Assembly (NCBI RefSeq): GCF_900116375.1
Contig: NZ_UETB01000018.1
Span: forward strand, 1-64,000
DNA length: 64,000 bases
Reading direction: 5' to 3'
DNA from: Georgenia satyanarayanai
GTDB lineage: Bacteria; Actinomycetota; Actinomycetes; Actinomycetales; Actinomycetaceae
The notes beneath the pieces were generated by a model. That model worked only from the letters and a program-made list of their open reading frames with translations. It had not been told where the DNA came from and searched no databases. Made by a program: the position numbers and the translations under genes. Shown here in pieces: positions 28,123 through 37,060 of this stretch (positions are counted from its first letter, which is position 1; each line of letters opens with the position of its first letter).

Positions 28123-29032
28123 AGGCCACTCGATCCACCGCCTCGCGCTCGCCTTCGACGAGCTGCTCCACGGGGAGCGCCTGGAGGTCACCTCACCGCA
28201 GGGACGCTTCGCCGCGGGCGCCGAGCTGCTCGACGGGCGGCGGCTGGCGGCCACCGACGCCCACGGCAAGCACCTGTTCCTCGGCTTCGCGCAGGACGGG
28301 GAGGCCTCCGAGGACTTCCGCTGGCTGCGTGTGCACCTGGGGCTGTACGGCTCGTGGACCTTCTCCGGTGACGCCACCTTCCACGCACCCCACGCCATCG
28401 GCGCGCCCAGGCGCCGGGTGGCCGAGGAGGAGACGGCCCTGCCGGGCGGGAAGGCTCCGGCGCCGTCGGAGTGGACGGTGCCCGAGCCCAGGGGAGCGGT
28501 GCGGGTGCGCCTGCTGGGGGAGCACGGCGTCGCCGACCTCACCGGCCCCACGGCGTGCGAGGTCGTGACGCCGCAGGAGAAGGACGCCGTCCAGGCCCGG
28601 CTCGGCCCGGACCCGCTGCGCGCAGACGGGGACGTCGAGCAGTTCGTCGCCAACGTGCGCCGCCGGGCCCGGCCGGTGGGGGAGCTGCTCATGGACCAGT
28701 CGGTCATCGCGGGCGTCGGCAACATCTACCGCGCCGAGGCGCTCTACCGGGCCCGCCTGCACCCCCGCAAGCTCGGGCGCACCGTCGCCGCGCCGCGGCT
28801 GCGGGAGATGTGGGCCGACCTCGTCACGCTCATGTCCGACGGCGTGGCCACCGGCCGCATCGTCACCACCGAGCCGGAGGACCGGCAGGAGGGCGAGGAC
28901 CGCTGGTACGTCTACCACCGCGAGGGGCGCCCGTGCCTGCGCTGCGGCAGCAAGGTCGCGGAGGACGAGATGGCCGGGCGGCGGGTCTTCTGGTGCCCCC
29001 GCGAGCAGCGCCGCCCGTCGGCCACCGCCTGA
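28115..29032 (+). CDS. nei: Fpg/Nei-family DNA glycosylase (endonuclease VIII type)
   Basis: A 305-aa bifunctional DNA glycosylase/AP lyase for oxidised bases. It starts PEGHSIHRLA (Pro2 nucleophile, Glu3), has a helix-two-turn-helix DQSVIAGVGNIYRAEALYRA and a C-terminal zinc-finger region CLRCGSK...VFWCPREQ. The fourth zinc Cys is not where expected (CPRE instead of CxxC), so the finger may be degenerate. The gene overlaps the ATL gene by 8 nt, coupling two DNA-damage functions. Confidence 0.9.
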   Translation: MPEGHSIHRLALAFDELLHGERLEVTSPQGRFAAGAELLDGRRLAATDAHGKHLFLGFAQDGEASEDFRWLRVHLGLYGSWTFSGDATFHAPHAIGAPRRRVAEEETALPGGKAPAPSEWTVPEPRGAVRVRLLGEHGVADLTGPTACEVVTPQEKDAVQARLGPDPLRADGDVEQFVANVRRRARPVGELLMDQSVIAGVGNIYRAEALYRARLHPRKLGRTVAAPRLREMWADLVTLMSDGVATGRIVTTEPEDRQEGEDRWYVYHREGRPCLRCGSKVAEDEMAGRRVFWCPREQRRPSATA

Positions 29033-29078
29033 GGAAAGACCTCGCGCGGACGCCGTGGGTGCGGGCAGCATCAACGCC

Positions 29079-29561
29079 ATGCGACCGGATGAGGAGACCG
29101 TCACCGCCGAGCTGACCGACGTCGTGCGGCGGGCCGAGACCAACGTTGCCCGCGACGGCGGCCCGTTCGCCGCCGTCATCGTGCTGCCCGACGGCCGGCG
29201 TTTCGTCGGGACCAACCGGGTGGTGGCGACCGTCGACCCGACGGCCCACGCGGAGGTCGTCGCCATCCGGCACGCCTGCGCCGCGACGGGATCGGTCGCG
29301 CTGGACGGCGCCGTCCTCTACGCGAGCTGCGAGCCCTGCCCGCTGTGTGTCGCGGCGGCCCTGTGGGCACGCGTCGACACCGTCCACTACGCCGCCGACC
29401 GCCACGACGCCGCCCGCGCGGGCTTCGACGACGCCGCCTTCCACGACTACTTCACCGACCCGGCGCGCCGGGGGCTGCTGCCCGTCGTCGGGCAGCGGGT
29501 GCCCACGGCCACGCGGCCCTTCCTCGCCTGGGAGGGCAAGGGGGACCGCGTGCCGTACTGA
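29079..29561 (+). CDS. Nucleoside/guanine deaminase family protein
   Basis: A 160-aa CDA-fold zinc deaminase with the HAE motif (DPTAHAEVVAIRHAC) and PCxxC motif (SCEPCPLCVAAALWA). The FHDYFTDPARRGLLP segment resembles guanine deaminases rather than TadA. It would act on a free base or nucleoside in the cytosol. The ATG at 29079 is chosen over GTG 29055; neither has a strong Shine-Dalgarno. Ends 11 nt from the convergent oxidoreductase gene. Confidence 0.85.
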   Translation: MRPDEETVTAELTDVVRRAETNVARDGGPFAAVIVLPDGRRFVGTNRVVATVDPTAHAEVVAIRHACAATGSVALDGAVLYASCEPCPLCVAAALWARVDTVHYAADRHDAARAGFDDAAFHDYFTDPARRGLLPVVGQRVPTATRPFLAWEGKGDRVPY

Positions 29562-29572
29562 GCGCGGGCCTG

Positions 29573-30451
29573 CTACTCCACCGCGGCGGGAGCGGCGCCG
29601 ACGAGCTCGGAGACGGTCCGGGCGATCGGCGTGCTCAGGTGAACGGCGCGGTCCCCGCGCGGCGCGAGCAGCCCTCGCTTGTCCGCCCGGTACAGCTCGG
29701 CCAGGCTCTCGGCGGCGGGCACGGGCAGGCCCGTGCCCGCGAGCGTCTCCACCCAGGCCTCCTCCGGGACGGTGACGACGTCGACGTCGCGGCCGAGCGC
29801 CGCGGCCAGGACGGCGGCCACCTCCCGCTCGGTGGTGGCCGGGCCGAGCACGTCGACCGCCTCGCTCGACGCGGGCGGGGAGAGGAGCGCGCCGGCGGCG
29901 ACGGCACCGAGGTCCCGTGTCGCGCCCATCGGCAGGGCCACGTCCGCGGACGCGGCGAGGACCGGGTAGACGCCCTGCTCGCGGACGAGGTCGAGGGCAT
30001 CGGTGACCTTCTCCTGGAAGTGGCCCGACCGCAGCGCGGTCACGGTGGCCCCCGACGCCAGCAGCGCCTGCTCCAGCGCGTGCAGCCCCGCCACGGGACC
30101 GGTTCCCGCGGCCAGGTCCGCACCACCGGACGAGAGGACGACGACGTGCGGCACCCGCGCGTCCGCCACGGCGGCGGCGGTGGCCGCGACGACAGCCGCG
30201 GCGTGCGCCGAGGGGTCGGCGGCCGTGAGGTCGAAGGGCAGCAGGGTGAAGAACCCGGCGCAGCCGGTGAGGGAGGCGGCGAGGGCGGCGCGGTCGCGCA
30301 GGTCGGCGACGCGGACGTCCGCGCCGCGGGCCGCCCACTCCGGCGCGGCAGCAGGCCGGCGAACGAGGACGCGGACCTTCGCGCCGTGGTCGAGCAGGTG
30401 ACGGGCGACGGCGGACCCGACGCGCCCGGTGGCTCCAGTAACGACGTACAT
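29573..30451 (-). CDS. NmrA-type NAD(P)-binding protein
   Basis: A 292-aa atypical short-chain dehydrogenase (SDR_a5/NmrA-like): Rossmann motif YVVTGATGRVGSAVARHLL at the N-terminus, DVRVADLRDRAAL, VVVLSSGGAD and a substrate domain. The catalytic YxxxK is not evident, as usual for redox-sensing NmrA relatives. The ATG at 30451 has TTGGAG upstream. Divergent from an AraC regulator, which probably controls it. Confidence 0.87.
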   Translation of the reverse strand: MYVVTGATGRVGSAVARHLLDHGAKVRVLVRRPAAAPEWAARGADVRVADLRDRAALAASLTGCAGFFTLLPFDLTAADPSAHAAAVVAATAAAVADARVPHVVVLSSGGADLAAGTGPVAGLHALEQALLASGATVTALRSGHFQEKVTDALDLVREQGVYPVLAASADVALPMGATRDLGAVAAGALLSPPASSEAVDVLGPATTEREVAAVLAAALGRDVDVVTVPEEAWVETLAGTGLPVPAAESLAELYRADKRGLLAPRGDRAVHLSTPIARTVSELVGAAPAAVE

Positions 30452-30590
30452 GGCGTGCTCCAAAGGTCAGGGTGACTGGGAGTCCGACGCTAGGTCCGCC
30501 GGGCCGGTCGATCCATGCCCATACGGCCGTGGTTCTTGCTCATCCGTCCAGCCTCGCCGGACGCTCGGGCAGGGGTGCCACACTGGGCCG

Positions 30591-31529
30591 GTGGACGCGA
30601 CGCCGCCGTGGCGGCCGGGAGGCCGGCTGACGCGGGCCCTGCACACCGTGCGCATGCGCGGGACCTTCTACTGCCGCGCCCAGCTCACCGCCCCGTGGGC
30701 CCTGCGGATGCCCGCGGTGGCGGATGCCGTGAGCTTCCACGTGCTCACCGCGGGCACCTGCTGGGTGAGCGTGCCCGGCCTCGCACCCGTCGAGCTGCGC
30801 GCCGGCGAGCTCGCGCTCGTCCCCCACGGACGTGGCCACGACCTGCTCAGCGCCCCGGGGAGCGCTCCGCCACGGCGGGTGGAGCGGCTCCCGCAGGACT
30901 ACCTCACCGAGCACTACTCGGTCCTGCGCCACGGTGGTGGCGGGCCCGCCACCCAGCTCGTGTGCGGCGTCGTCGGCTTCGACGAGCCGCTGGCGCACGA
31001 GCTGGTGCGGGCGCTGCCGCCGGTGGTCCTCGCGGACGGCGCGTCCACCGTTCGTGACACGGTGCGCCTCATGGCCGAGGAGCTGTCCCACCTCCGGCCC
31101 GGCGGGGAGGTGGTGGCCACCCGGCTGGCCGACATCCTCGTCGTCCAGGGGATCCGCGGCTGGCTCGAGCGTGACCCTGCAGCACGGGAGGGCTGGCTCA
31201 GGGCCCTGGACGACGAGCGGGTCGGCCGGGTGCTGGAGGCGGTGCACGCCGAGCCCGGTCTGCCGTGGACCCTGGATCGGCTGGCCGGCACCGCGGCGAT
31301 GTCGCGCTCGTCCTTCGCCTCCCGGTTCGCCGCGCTCGTCGGGGAGACACCGATGGCCTACGTGACCCGGTGGCGGATGCTCCTCGCCCAGACCCGGCTG
31401 GCGCAGGGCGACACGACGGTCGCCGCGCTCGCCACGGAGCTGGGCTACCGCTCCGAGGCGGCGTTCAGCCGGGCTTTCACCCGCACGGTGGGGCGGACCC
31501 CCGGCGCCGTGCGGCGCGGGTCCGCCTAG
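30591..31529 (+). CDS. AraC-family transcriptional regulator
   Basis: A 312-aa regulator with an N-terminal cupin-type AraC_binding domain ([25 protein letters not shown] fragment region, residues about 40-170) and a C-terminal double helix-turn-helix ([25 protein letters not shown]..., [17 protein letters not shown]..., GRTPGAVRR). It is divergent from the NmrA-type gene 139 nt away and most likely regulates it in response to a small ligand. GTG 30591 is preceded by CACACT at 6 nt. Its stop overlaps the cysE stop tail-to-tail by 4 nt. Confidence 0.85.
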   Translation: MDATPPWRPGGRLTRALHTVRMRGTFYCRAQLTAPWALRMPAVADAVSFHVLTAGTCWVSVPGLAPVELRAGELALVPHGRGHDLLSAPGSAPPRRVERLPQDYLTEHYSVLRHGGGGPATQLVCGVVGFDEPLAHELVRALPPVVLADGASTVRDTVRLMAEELSHLRPGGEVVATRLADILVVQGIRGWLERDPAAREGWLRALDDERVGRVLEAVHAEPGLPWTLDRLAGTAAMSRSSFASRFAALVGETPMAYVTRWRMLLAQTRLAQGDTTVAALATELGYRSEAAFSRAFTRTVGRTPGAVRRGSA

Positions 31530-32107
31530 ATGAACAGCGCCGGGTCGGCCCAGGGGTCCACCTCGGCGGGACGCTCACGCACCCGGCCCGGTACCCCGAC
31601 CGCGACGGCGCCGGCCGGCACGTCCTTGACGACGACGGCGTTGGCCCCGATCCGAGCGTCGTCGCCCACGCTGATGGGCCCGAGCACCTTCGCCCCGGCA
31701 CCGATGACCACACGGTTGCCGATGGTCGGGTGGCGCTTGCCGTGGGTCATCGAGCGGCCGCCCAGCGTGGTGCCGTGGAAGAGCACGACGTCGTCGCCCA
31801 CCCGGGAGGTCTCGCCGATGACGACGCCCATGCCGTGGTCGATGAACAGGCGGCGCCCCAGGACGGCGGCCGGGTGGATCTCCACGCCGGTCAGCGCGCG
31901 CACGAGCTGGGAGAGCAGGCGCGCCGGCAGCTTGCCCAGGGGGCCGGCGTGCCACAGGCGGTGGCAGACCCGGTGGGCCCACAGGGCGTGGACCCCGGGG
32001 TAGCCGAGGGCCACCTCCGCGAGGCTGCGCGCCGCGGGGTCGCCGCGGCGCGCAGCCTCGAGGTCCTCCCGCAGGAGGACCCAGAAGCGGATGCGGGAGT
32101 CGTGCAC
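31526..32107 (-). CDS. cysE: Serine O-acetyltransferase
   Basis: A 193-aa left-handed beta-helix acetyltransferase making O-acetylserine for cysteine synthesis. [30 protein letters not shown] and HGTTLGG contain the catalytic His; hexapeptide repeats follow ([20 protein letters not shown]). It ends in ...DPALFI, a C-terminal Ile as used by CysE tails to dock into CysK. GTG 32107 lies 1 nt after the cysK stop, implying coupling; a longer start at 32155 would overlap cysK. Confidence 0.92.
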   Translation of the reverse strand: MHDSRIRFWVLLREDLEAARRGDPAARSLAEVALGYPGVHALWAHRVCHRLWHAGPLGKLPARLLSQLVRALTGVEIHPAAVLGRRLFIDHGMGVVIGETSRVGDDVVLFHGTTLGGRSMTHGKRHPTIGNRVVIGAGAKVLGPISVGDDARIGANAVVVKDVPAGAVAVGVPGRVRERPAEVDPWADPALFI

Positions 32108-32108
32108 G

Positions 32109-33044
32109 TCAGTCGGCGAACTCGCTGTAGAGGGGGGTCGACAGGTACCGCTCACCGAAGCTCGGGATGACGACGACGATCGTCTTGCCCGCGGCCTCGG
32201 GCCGGGCGGCGATCTCCAGCGCGGCGGTCACCGCGGCACCGGAGGAGATGCCGACGAAGATGCCCTCCTCGGCGGTGAGCCGGCGGGCCATCTCCACGGA
32301 CTGCTCGGCGTTGACGTCGATGACCTCGTCGTAGACGGAGGTGTCGAGGATCTCCGGGACGAAGTTCGCGCCGATGCCCTGGATCTTGTGCGGGCCGGGC
32401 TGGCCGCCGTTGAGGATCGGGGACTCGGCCGGCTCGACGGCGATGATCTTGACGTCGGGCTTGCGCTCCTTGAGCACCTGGCCCACGCCGGTGATGGTGC
32501 CGCCGGTGCCGATGCCCGCGACGAAGTAGTCGACCTCGCCGTCCGTGTCGTTCCAGACCTCCTCGGCGGTGGTCTGGCGGTGGATGGCGGGGTTGGCCTC
32601 GTTGGCGAACTGCTTGGCGAGGATCGCGCCCTCGCGCTCCGCGGCGATCTCCTCGGCCTTGGCGACGGCGCCCTTCATGCCCTCGGAGCCGGGGGTGAGG
32701 ACGAGCTCGGCACCGAAGGCGCGCAGCAGCGCGCGGCGCTCGCGGCTCATCGTCTCGGGCATCGCGAGGACGACGTTGTAGCCGCGGGCGGCGCCGACCA
32801 TCGCCAGGGCGATGCCGGTGTTGCCGGAGGTCGCCTCGACGATGGTGCCGCCGGGGGGCAGCGCGCCGGACTGCTCGGCCGCGTTGACGATCGAGACGCC
32901 GATGCGGTCCTTGACGGAGTTGGCGGGGTTGTAGAACTCGAGCTTGGCCAGGACGGTCGCGTTCAGGCCCTCGGTGACGCGGTTGAGGCGCACGAGCGGG
33001 GTGCGGCCGATGAGGGCGGTGACGTCGTCGTAGATGCGTGCCAT
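32109..33044 (-). CDS. cysK: Cysteine synthase A (O-acetylserine sulfhydrylase)
   Basis: A 311-aa fold-type II PLP enzyme forming cysteine from O-acetylserine and sulfide. Schiff-base lysine K45 is in [11 protein letters not shown]; the substrate loop [10 protein letters not shown] and phosphate loop [10 protein letters not shown] are intact. The ATG at 33044 follows GAAGGAAG. First gene of cysK-cysE, behind a leader region with a short Cys-containing frame. Confidence 0.96.
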   Translation of the reverse strand: MARIYDDVTALIGRTPLVRLNRVTEGLNATVLAKLEFYNPANSVKDRIGVSIVNAAEQSGALPPGGTIVEATSGNTGIALAMVGAARGYNVVLAMPETMSRERRALLRAFGAELVLTPGSEGMKGAVAKAEEIAAEREGAILAKQFANEANPAIHRQTTAEEVWNDTDGEVDYFVAGIGTGGTITGVGQVLKERKPDVKIIAVEPAESPILNGGQPGPHKIQGIGANFVPEILDTSVYDEVIDVNAEQSVEMARRLTAEEGIFVGISSGAAVTAALEIAARPEAAGKTIVVVIPSFGERYLSTPLYSEFAD

Positions 33045-33146
33045 GGGACTTCCTTCACTTCGGAGGTTTGGGAGCAGGGGCCACCGACGGTGGTGGCGGG
33101 GGGAGCGCCGGGCATGCGGCAGGCCGCACGGTTGGAGCCGGGCGCT

Positions 33147-33197
33147 CTACAGACAGGGGTGGCAGCGGGAGGAGGCGGGGAGGGCGAGCACGGGCAC
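33147..33197 (-). CDS. Putative cysteine-sensing leader peptide of cysKE
   Basis: A 16-aa frame MPVLALPASSRCHPCL (GTG start) ends in two closely spaced Cys codons and stops 102 nt before cysK. GAGAGGAG (33209-33216 on the plus strand as its complement) lies 11 nt upstream of the GTG; a longer version could start at GTG 33218. After the stop a nested structure can form: an outer GAGCGCC/GGCGCTC stem around TGCGG-CCTG-CCGCA. Cys-containing leader peptides that attenuate sulfur genes are known in mycobacteria and other actinomycetes. Confidence 0.6.
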   Translation of the reverse strand: MPVLALPASSRCHPCL

Positions 33198-33258
33198 GGC
33201 TGCGACATCTCCTCTCACTGCTGCCGGGCCGGTCGACGTGCCGGCCTGCGTTCCTTGA

Positions 33259-33287
33259 ACCCTAAACCAGCCCTCCGGGCCGATCAA
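33259..33287 (-). promoter_or_regulatory. cysKE promoter
   Basis: On the minus strand TTGATC (33287-33282), a 17-nt spacer and TAGGGT (33264-33259) form a good -35/-10 pair. Transcription would begin near 33252, giving a leader of about 200 nt that holds the Cys-codon frame. The -35 box overlaps the stop codon of the upstream DUF1648-type gene. Confidence 0.65.
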
Positions 33288-34291
33288 TCGCTGGTCGCAT
33301 CGCGGGCGGGCGCCGTGCGGGCGCGGGCGGCGTAGGTGTTGAGGAGGGCGGCGCCGGACGCGGCGTCGTCGACGGTGATGACGAGGTGCCGGCCGCCGGA
33401 CCGCTCGACGGCGATCGCCTCGCCCGTGCGGATGACGACGCCGACCTTGCCACCGACGCTCGTGCGCAGGCCCCAGCCGCCGAACTCGGCGAAGGGCCTG
33501 ACGGTGGTGACGTCGGCGCGCTCGACCTCTCCGGCGGGCACGTGGACCCGGGGCCAGCCGAAGGTGCCACGGGCGGTGAGGCCGCGGGCGTCGACCTGGA
33601 CCTGCCACGTGGTCATGGTGAGGAGGAGGGCGAGCAGCGGGAGCGTGACGACGAGCGGCAGGGCGGTGTCCGCGAGGAGCCACAGGGCTGCCGAGGCCGC
33701 CGTGCCAGCGGCGACGACGACCCAGGTGACGGTGGTGCCCAGCCCGGCGACGCCACGCACCCACACGGCGCGGTGCCCCTCGGGCAGGTCCGCGGTGGGC
33801 GCGCCGTCGGCCGCGGTTCCCGTCGCGGGCAGTGCGGGGTCGGAGCCCGCCAGCGCGCCCGCAACGGCGCCGAGAGCGACGGCGGCGAGGATCGAGACGG
33901 CGAGCCACCCGTCGGGGGAGGCGGCATCGGCGGCCGTCGCGGCGTCCACCTGGGAGGTGACGCTGACGAGCGTCATGCCGGCGAACAGGGTGGCGAGCCC
34001 GACGGCAAGGCCGAGCGTCAGCCGCCGCGTGATGGCCTGCCGTCCGGTGAGGACGGAGAAGGCCGCCATGACGAGGAGCGAGAGGCCGCTGATGACGGCC
34101 ATGGGGGCGACGAGCTCGGCCACCGTGCCGGTGCGGTCCACGACGCCCGAGGGTCCCCAGTGGACCGCCACGGGGTCGGGCAGGCGCGGCAGCAGCCGGA
34201 CGACGGCGAGCCAGGAGGCCGCGGTGATGAGTGCGGGCACCAGGACGCCGAGCACCCAGGCGCGGCGGCGGTGGGGCAGGGGCTGGGTCAT
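33284..34291 (-). CDS. DUF1648 domain membrane protein
   Basis: A 335-aa membrane protein: an N-terminal DUF1648-like part ([19 protein letters not shown]), about six hydrophobic segments and a C-terminal soluble PH-like part (about 240-335). It overlaps the GntR regulator gene (ATGA), so the two are co-transcribed. Similar pairs with YtrA-type regulators occur in Gram-positives and are linked to envelope stress; the role here is unproven. GGAG precedes the ATG. Confidence 0.78.
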   Translation of the reverse strand: MTQPLPHRRRAWVLGVLVPALITAASWLAVVRLLPRLPDPVAVHWGPSGVVDRTGTVAELVAPMAVISGLSLLVMAAFSVLTGRQAITRRLTLGLAVGLATLFAGMTLVSVTSQVDAATAADAASPDGWLAVSILAAVALGAVAGALAGSDPALPATGTAADGAPTADLPEGHRAVWVRGVAGLGTTVTWVVVAAGTAASAALWLLADTALPLVVTLPLLALLLTMTTWQVQVDARGLTARGTFGWPRVHVPAGEVERADVTTVRPFAEFGGWGLRTSVGGKVGVVIRTGEAIAVERSGGRHLVITVDDAASGAALLNTYAARARTAPARDATSD

Positions 34292-34647
34292 GAGGTCTCC
34301 TCCGTGGAGCTGAGCAGGGCGGCGACGGCGGACATCGGCAGGCCGAGGTGGGCGGCCTCGCGGCGGACGGCGGCGACGGCCTCGAGCAGTGGGGTGTAGT
34401 GCTCGACGGCGTGGGCGGTGACGACGGCGCCGCGGCCGCGGCGCAGCTCGACGAGGCCCTCGTCGCGGAGCAGCTGGTAGGCGTGCAGCACCGTGTGCTG
34501 GTTGACGTCGAGCGACTCGGCGAGGTCCCGCGCCGAGGGCAGGCGCTCGCCGCTCGTCACCTCACCACGCAGGACGGCGGTGCGTACCTGGCCGGCGAGC
34601 TGCTCGAACAGCGGAAGCGCCGAGGACGGGTCGATGCGGATGAGCAT
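34288..34647 (-). CDS. YtrA-type GntR transcriptional regulator
   Basis: A 119-aa repressor: a winged helix ([58 protein letters not shown]) and a short C-terminal dimerisation helix, the size of the YtrA subfamily. It is first in a two-gene unit with the DUF1648-type protein. GGTGGAG precedes the ATG. An AT-rich patch at about 34655-34682 upstream (minus strand TTATAGTTGGGG...AAGTAT) is the likely promoter and autoregulatory site. Confidence 0.88.
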   Translation of the reverse strand: MLIRIDPSSALPLFEQLAGQVRTAVLRGEVTSGERLPSARDLAESLDVNQHTVLHAYQLLRDEGLVELRRGRGAVVTAHAVEHYTPLLEAVAAVRREAAHLGLPMSAVAALLSSTEETS

Positions 34648-34708
34648 GGCTCCACCATACTTGCTCTACCCCAACTATAACAAGCGGCGACCCTCGCACC
34701 CCTTCCCC

Positions 34709-34782
34709 GCCGAGCGCTGAGTTGTTCCCCGCCCGCATGCGCCGAGCGCTGAGTTGTTCCCGGAACAACTCAGCGCTCGGCG
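34709..34782. repeat. Triplicated 20-bp repeat forming a long palindrome
   Basis: GCCGAGCGCTGAGTTGTTCC occurs directly at 34709-34728 and 34741-34760, and inverted at 34762-34781. The second and third copies form a 21-bp perfect hairpin around a single central base (34740-34782). One more diverged arm lies at 10638-10656. It ends 17 nt from the stop of the YigZ gene and may act as its terminator. Confidence 0.85.
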
Positions 34783-34798
34783 TGAAGGAGGGGGAGGG

Positions 34799-35431
34799 TC
34801 ATGCGGGGAGGTCGACGACTCGGGTGCCTGCGGGCCGGATCTCGCCCGCCCCGCCGGTGAGCGCCGCGACGGCGGAGGCGAGGGCGCCGTCGTCGTTCGT
34901 CGCCAGGACGAGGGTCACCTGCTCGGCGTAGGCGACGTCGTCGACGGCGAAGCCCAGCGACCGCAGCTCGGACTCCACGCGGCCGGCTTCGGCGTGGGGG
35001 AGTGAGACCGCGTGGAGGCGGCTCTCGCGCTGCACCACCACCGGTGCCTCCTCGAGCGCCGAGCGGACGGCGTCGGAGTACGCACGTACCAGTCCGCCCG
35101 TCCCGAGCTTGACCCCGCCGAAGTAGCGGACAACGACGGCGGCGAGGTCGACCAGCCCGCTGCCGCGCAGCACCTCGAGCATCGGCATGCCGGCGGTGCC
35201 GGCCGGCTCGCCGTCGTCGGAGGACCGCTCGACGAGGTTCGCCCCGGGGACTCGCACGACGAAGGCCGAGCAGTGGTGGCGGGCGTCGGGGAAGGTGTGC
35301 CGCGCGTCGTCGACCAGCGCGCGCGCCGCCGTCTCGTCGTCGGCGCGGCGCAGCCACGTGATGAAGCGCGAGCGGCGGATCTCCAGCTCGGTCGCGGTGG
35401 TCACGCCGCCGGCGAGGGTGCGAACATCCAT
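34799..35431 (-). CDS. YigZ/IMPACT-family protein
   Basis: A 210-aa two-domain protein of the UPF0029 (IMPACT) family: [53 protein letters not shown] and [19 protein letters not shown], then a ferredoxin-like C-terminal domain. Bacterial members bind nucleic acids or translation components; the function is unsettled. The ATG at 35431 lacks a clear Shine-Dalgarno. Confidence 0.9.
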   Translation of the reverse strand: MDVRTLAGGVTTATELEIRRSRFITWLRRADDETAARALVDDARHTFPDARHHCSAFVVRVPGANLVERSSDDGEPAGTAGMPMLEVLRGSGLVDLAAVVVRYFGGVKLGTGGLVRAYSDAVRSALEEAPVVVQRESRLHAVSLPHAEAGRVESELRSLGFAVDDVAYAEQVTLVLATNDDGALASAVAALTGGAGEIRPAGTRVVDLPA

Positions 35432-35566
35432 GATGCAGCCATTGTGGCCGCCCCAGAGGGGGCAATGTCACACCGGCCGCGGCGTCCCGCATTGGACCCG
35501 GACGCCTGCGCCGTGGCACGCTATACGACGGCAATCGTCTCGACCACGAAAGGAGCGGCAGGGCAG

Positions 35567-35734
35567 ATGGCAGTTCCGAAGCGCAAGATGTCCCGTAGCA
35601 ACACCCGCTCTCGCCGGTCCCAGTGGAAGGCGGAGCCCACCACGCTCCAGACCGTCCGCGTCCAGGGCCGCGAGATCCAGGTGCCCCGGCGCCTGGCCAA
35701 GGCCTACCAGAAGGGCCTGGAGTTCGCAGACTGA
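35567..35734 (+). CDS. rpmF: 50S ribosomal protein L32
   Basis: A 55-aa basic protein: [20 protein letters not shown] is the L32 N-terminus. No cysteines are present, so this is the zinc-independent (C-minus) form. AAAGGAG lies 11 nt upstream and a TATACG -10-like box about 45 nt upstream. It is monocistronic, not beside yceD/rnc as in many bacteria. Confidence 0.95.
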   Translation: MAVPKRKMSRSNTRSRRSQWKAEPTTLQTVRVQGREIQVPRRLAKAYQKGLEFAD

Positions 35735-35752
35735 TCGCGTACTCAACGCGTT

Positions 35753-35784
35753 GACGGCCGTCACCCCTCGGGGTGGCGGCCGTC
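35753..35784 (+). terminator. rpmF terminator (bidirectional)
   Basis: Arms GACGGCCGTCACCCC and GGGGTGGCGGCCGTC pair over 15 positions (one G-T) with a 2-nt nominal loop. The hairpin contains the stop codon and last codons of the convergent hydrolase gene. Confidence 0.8.
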
Positions 35785-36690
35785 TCGCGTTCCCGGGCCG
35801 AGCCGCTCGAGCCAGGCCAGGACGTCGCGCGGGACGTCACTGCTCGAGATCGTCGCGACGTGCCCGCGGCCGGGGTAGGTGACGAGCGTGCTGCGCCGGA
35901 TGCGGGCGGCGGTCGACCGGACGGTGTCGAGGGAGAAGAAGCGGTCCTCCTCGCCGGCGAGGAGCAGGACGGGTGCCGTGATGCTCCCGAGGACCTCGCG
36001 GGCGTCGAAGGCGAGCTCGGCGTCGGCCTCGACGAGAAGGTCACCCGGTGGTGTCGTCGACCCGGCGGCGAGCCTGCCGGCGACGCCCCCGAGGCGCCGG
36101 CGCAGCGGGGCGTAGCGCGGGTCCGGCAGCAGGTACTCGAGGAAGACGGCGCCCGCCTCGGCGTCGCGGCCCTCCGCACGCAGCCGCGCCCAGCGCGCGT
36201 CCACCTCCGTGCCCCACTCCTCGACGACGGCGGCGGCGCCGGCGAGGACCACGGCACCGACGACGTCGGGATGGGCGGCGGCGAGGTGGAGCGCGACCAT
36301 GCCGCCGTAGGACTGGCCGAGCACGACGTCGACGGCGCCGCCCATCTCCTCGCGCACGAAGCGGGCGTAGTCGTCGCCCATGTCGGCCACCGTGTGGCCC
36401 ACGGGCATGTCCCGGGGCCGGGTGACGGTCCAGACGGCGTAGCCCGCGTCGACGTACGGACGCGACTCCCGCTCGGTGAGCCGGCCCAGCACACCGGTGG
36501 GCAGGTCGCTGCCGGGGCCGCCCGGGATGCTGAGCAGGGTCCGGGGACCGTCACCGAGGACGAGGTACTCCATCCCGGTGGCGGACCTGCCGGTCCGACG
36601 GGGGAGAGGCGGCCGGCTCGGCCGGGCCGCTGCGACGACACCGCCCGCGACGGCAGCGAGGAGGGCACCGATCGCCAGTCGTCGGCCCAT
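35761..36690 (-). CDS. Alpha/beta hydrolase, probably exported or membrane-anchored
   Basis: A 309-aa protein with an N-terminal hydrophobic segment (residues 5-24) and an alpha/beta hydrolase fold: LLSIPGGPGSDLPTG (oxyanion region), nucleophile GQSYGGM, LLLAGEEDRFF (Asp) and PGRGHVATI (His). Proline iminopeptidase-like or esterase activity is possible; the substrate is unknown. GAGGAGG precedes the ATG at 36690. The tRNA-Gly gene lies just upstream on the same strand. Confidence 0.83.
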   Translation of the reverse strand: MGRRLAIGALLAAVAGGVVAAARPSRPPLPRRTGRSATGMEYLVLGDGPRTLLSIPGGPGSDLPTGVLGRLTERESRPYVDAGYAVWTVTRPRDMPVGHTVADMGDDYARFVREEMGGAVDVVLGQSYGGMVALHLAAAHPDVVGAVVLAGAAAVVEEWGTEVDARWARLRAEGRDAEAGAVFLEYLLPDPRYAPLRRRLGGVAGRLAAGSTTPPGDLLVEADAELAFDAREVLGSITAPVLLLAGEEDRFFSLDTVRSTAARIRRSTLVTYPGRGHVATISSSDVPRDVLAWLERLGPGTRDGRHPEG

Positions 36691-36726
36691 GACCGCCTCC
36701 TCGGAGGGTGCACCCGCGGTGGTGCG

Positions 36727-36800
36727 TGGAGCGGGTGACCAGAATCGAACTGGCACCATCTGCTTGGAAGGCAGAGGCTCTACCATTGAGCTACACCCGC
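36727..36800 (-). tRNA. tRNA-Gly(TCC)
   Basis: Read on the minus strand the acceptor GCGGGTG pairs with CACCCGC and a genomic CCA is present. The D arm (AGCTCAATGGTAGAGC), the anticodon loop CTTCCAA between TCTGC and GCAGA, and the T arm (GTTCGATTC) are normal. The anticodon is TCC. Confidence 0.96.
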
Positions 36801-36883
36801 AGGCGCCGGTCTCGCCGGCGTGCAGGTCGAGTGTAACGCGACCTGGCCGGTCGCCTACAATCGGCTCGCGGCCACCGGCCGAA

Positions 36884-36960
36884 CGGGATGTAGCGCAGCT
36901 TGGTAGCGCATCCGCTTTGGGAGCGGAAGGTCGCAGGTTCGAATCCTGTCATCCCGACCA
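36884..36960 (+). tRNA. tRNA-Pro(TGG)
   Basis: Acceptor CGGGATG pairs with CATCCCG, followed by ACCA. The D arm contains GCGCAGCTTGGTAGCGC, the anticodon loop is TTTGGGA between TCCGC and GCGGA (anticodon TGG), and the T loop is GTTCGAATC. It is divergent from tRNA-Gly, 83 nt apart. Confidence 0.96.
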
Positions 36961-37006
36961 GCACGGGCGCCTCGGGCAGGGTCTGCGGCGCCGGCCCACG
37001 GACGCG

Positions 37007-37052
37007 TGCCCCTCGGCCCGCCGGCCGACGGGCCGACAGGAACCGAGGGGCA
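37007..37052 (+). terminator. Hairpin between tRNA-Pro and the ABC operon
   Basis: Arms TGCCCCTCGG (37007-37016) and CCGAGGGGCA (37043-37052) enclose a second GC-rich stem (GGCCCG/CGGGCC). It lies 46 nt after tRNA-Pro and 8 nt after the stop of the convergent ATPase gene, so it can terminate both. Confidence 0.7.
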
Positions 37053-37060
37053 GCGACCTC

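Noticed and set aside
32963-33208. Alternative Cys-rich frame MSQPCPCS... upstream of cysK
   Set aside because: Its ATG directly abuts the GAGGAG with no spacing and the frame runs into cysK. The other frame ending RCHPCL has better spacing and stops before cysK. I keep it only as an alternative.
34709-34782. CRISPR-like repeats
   Set aside because: Only two direct copies with one 12-nt spacer, plus an inverted copy; no array and no cas genes.
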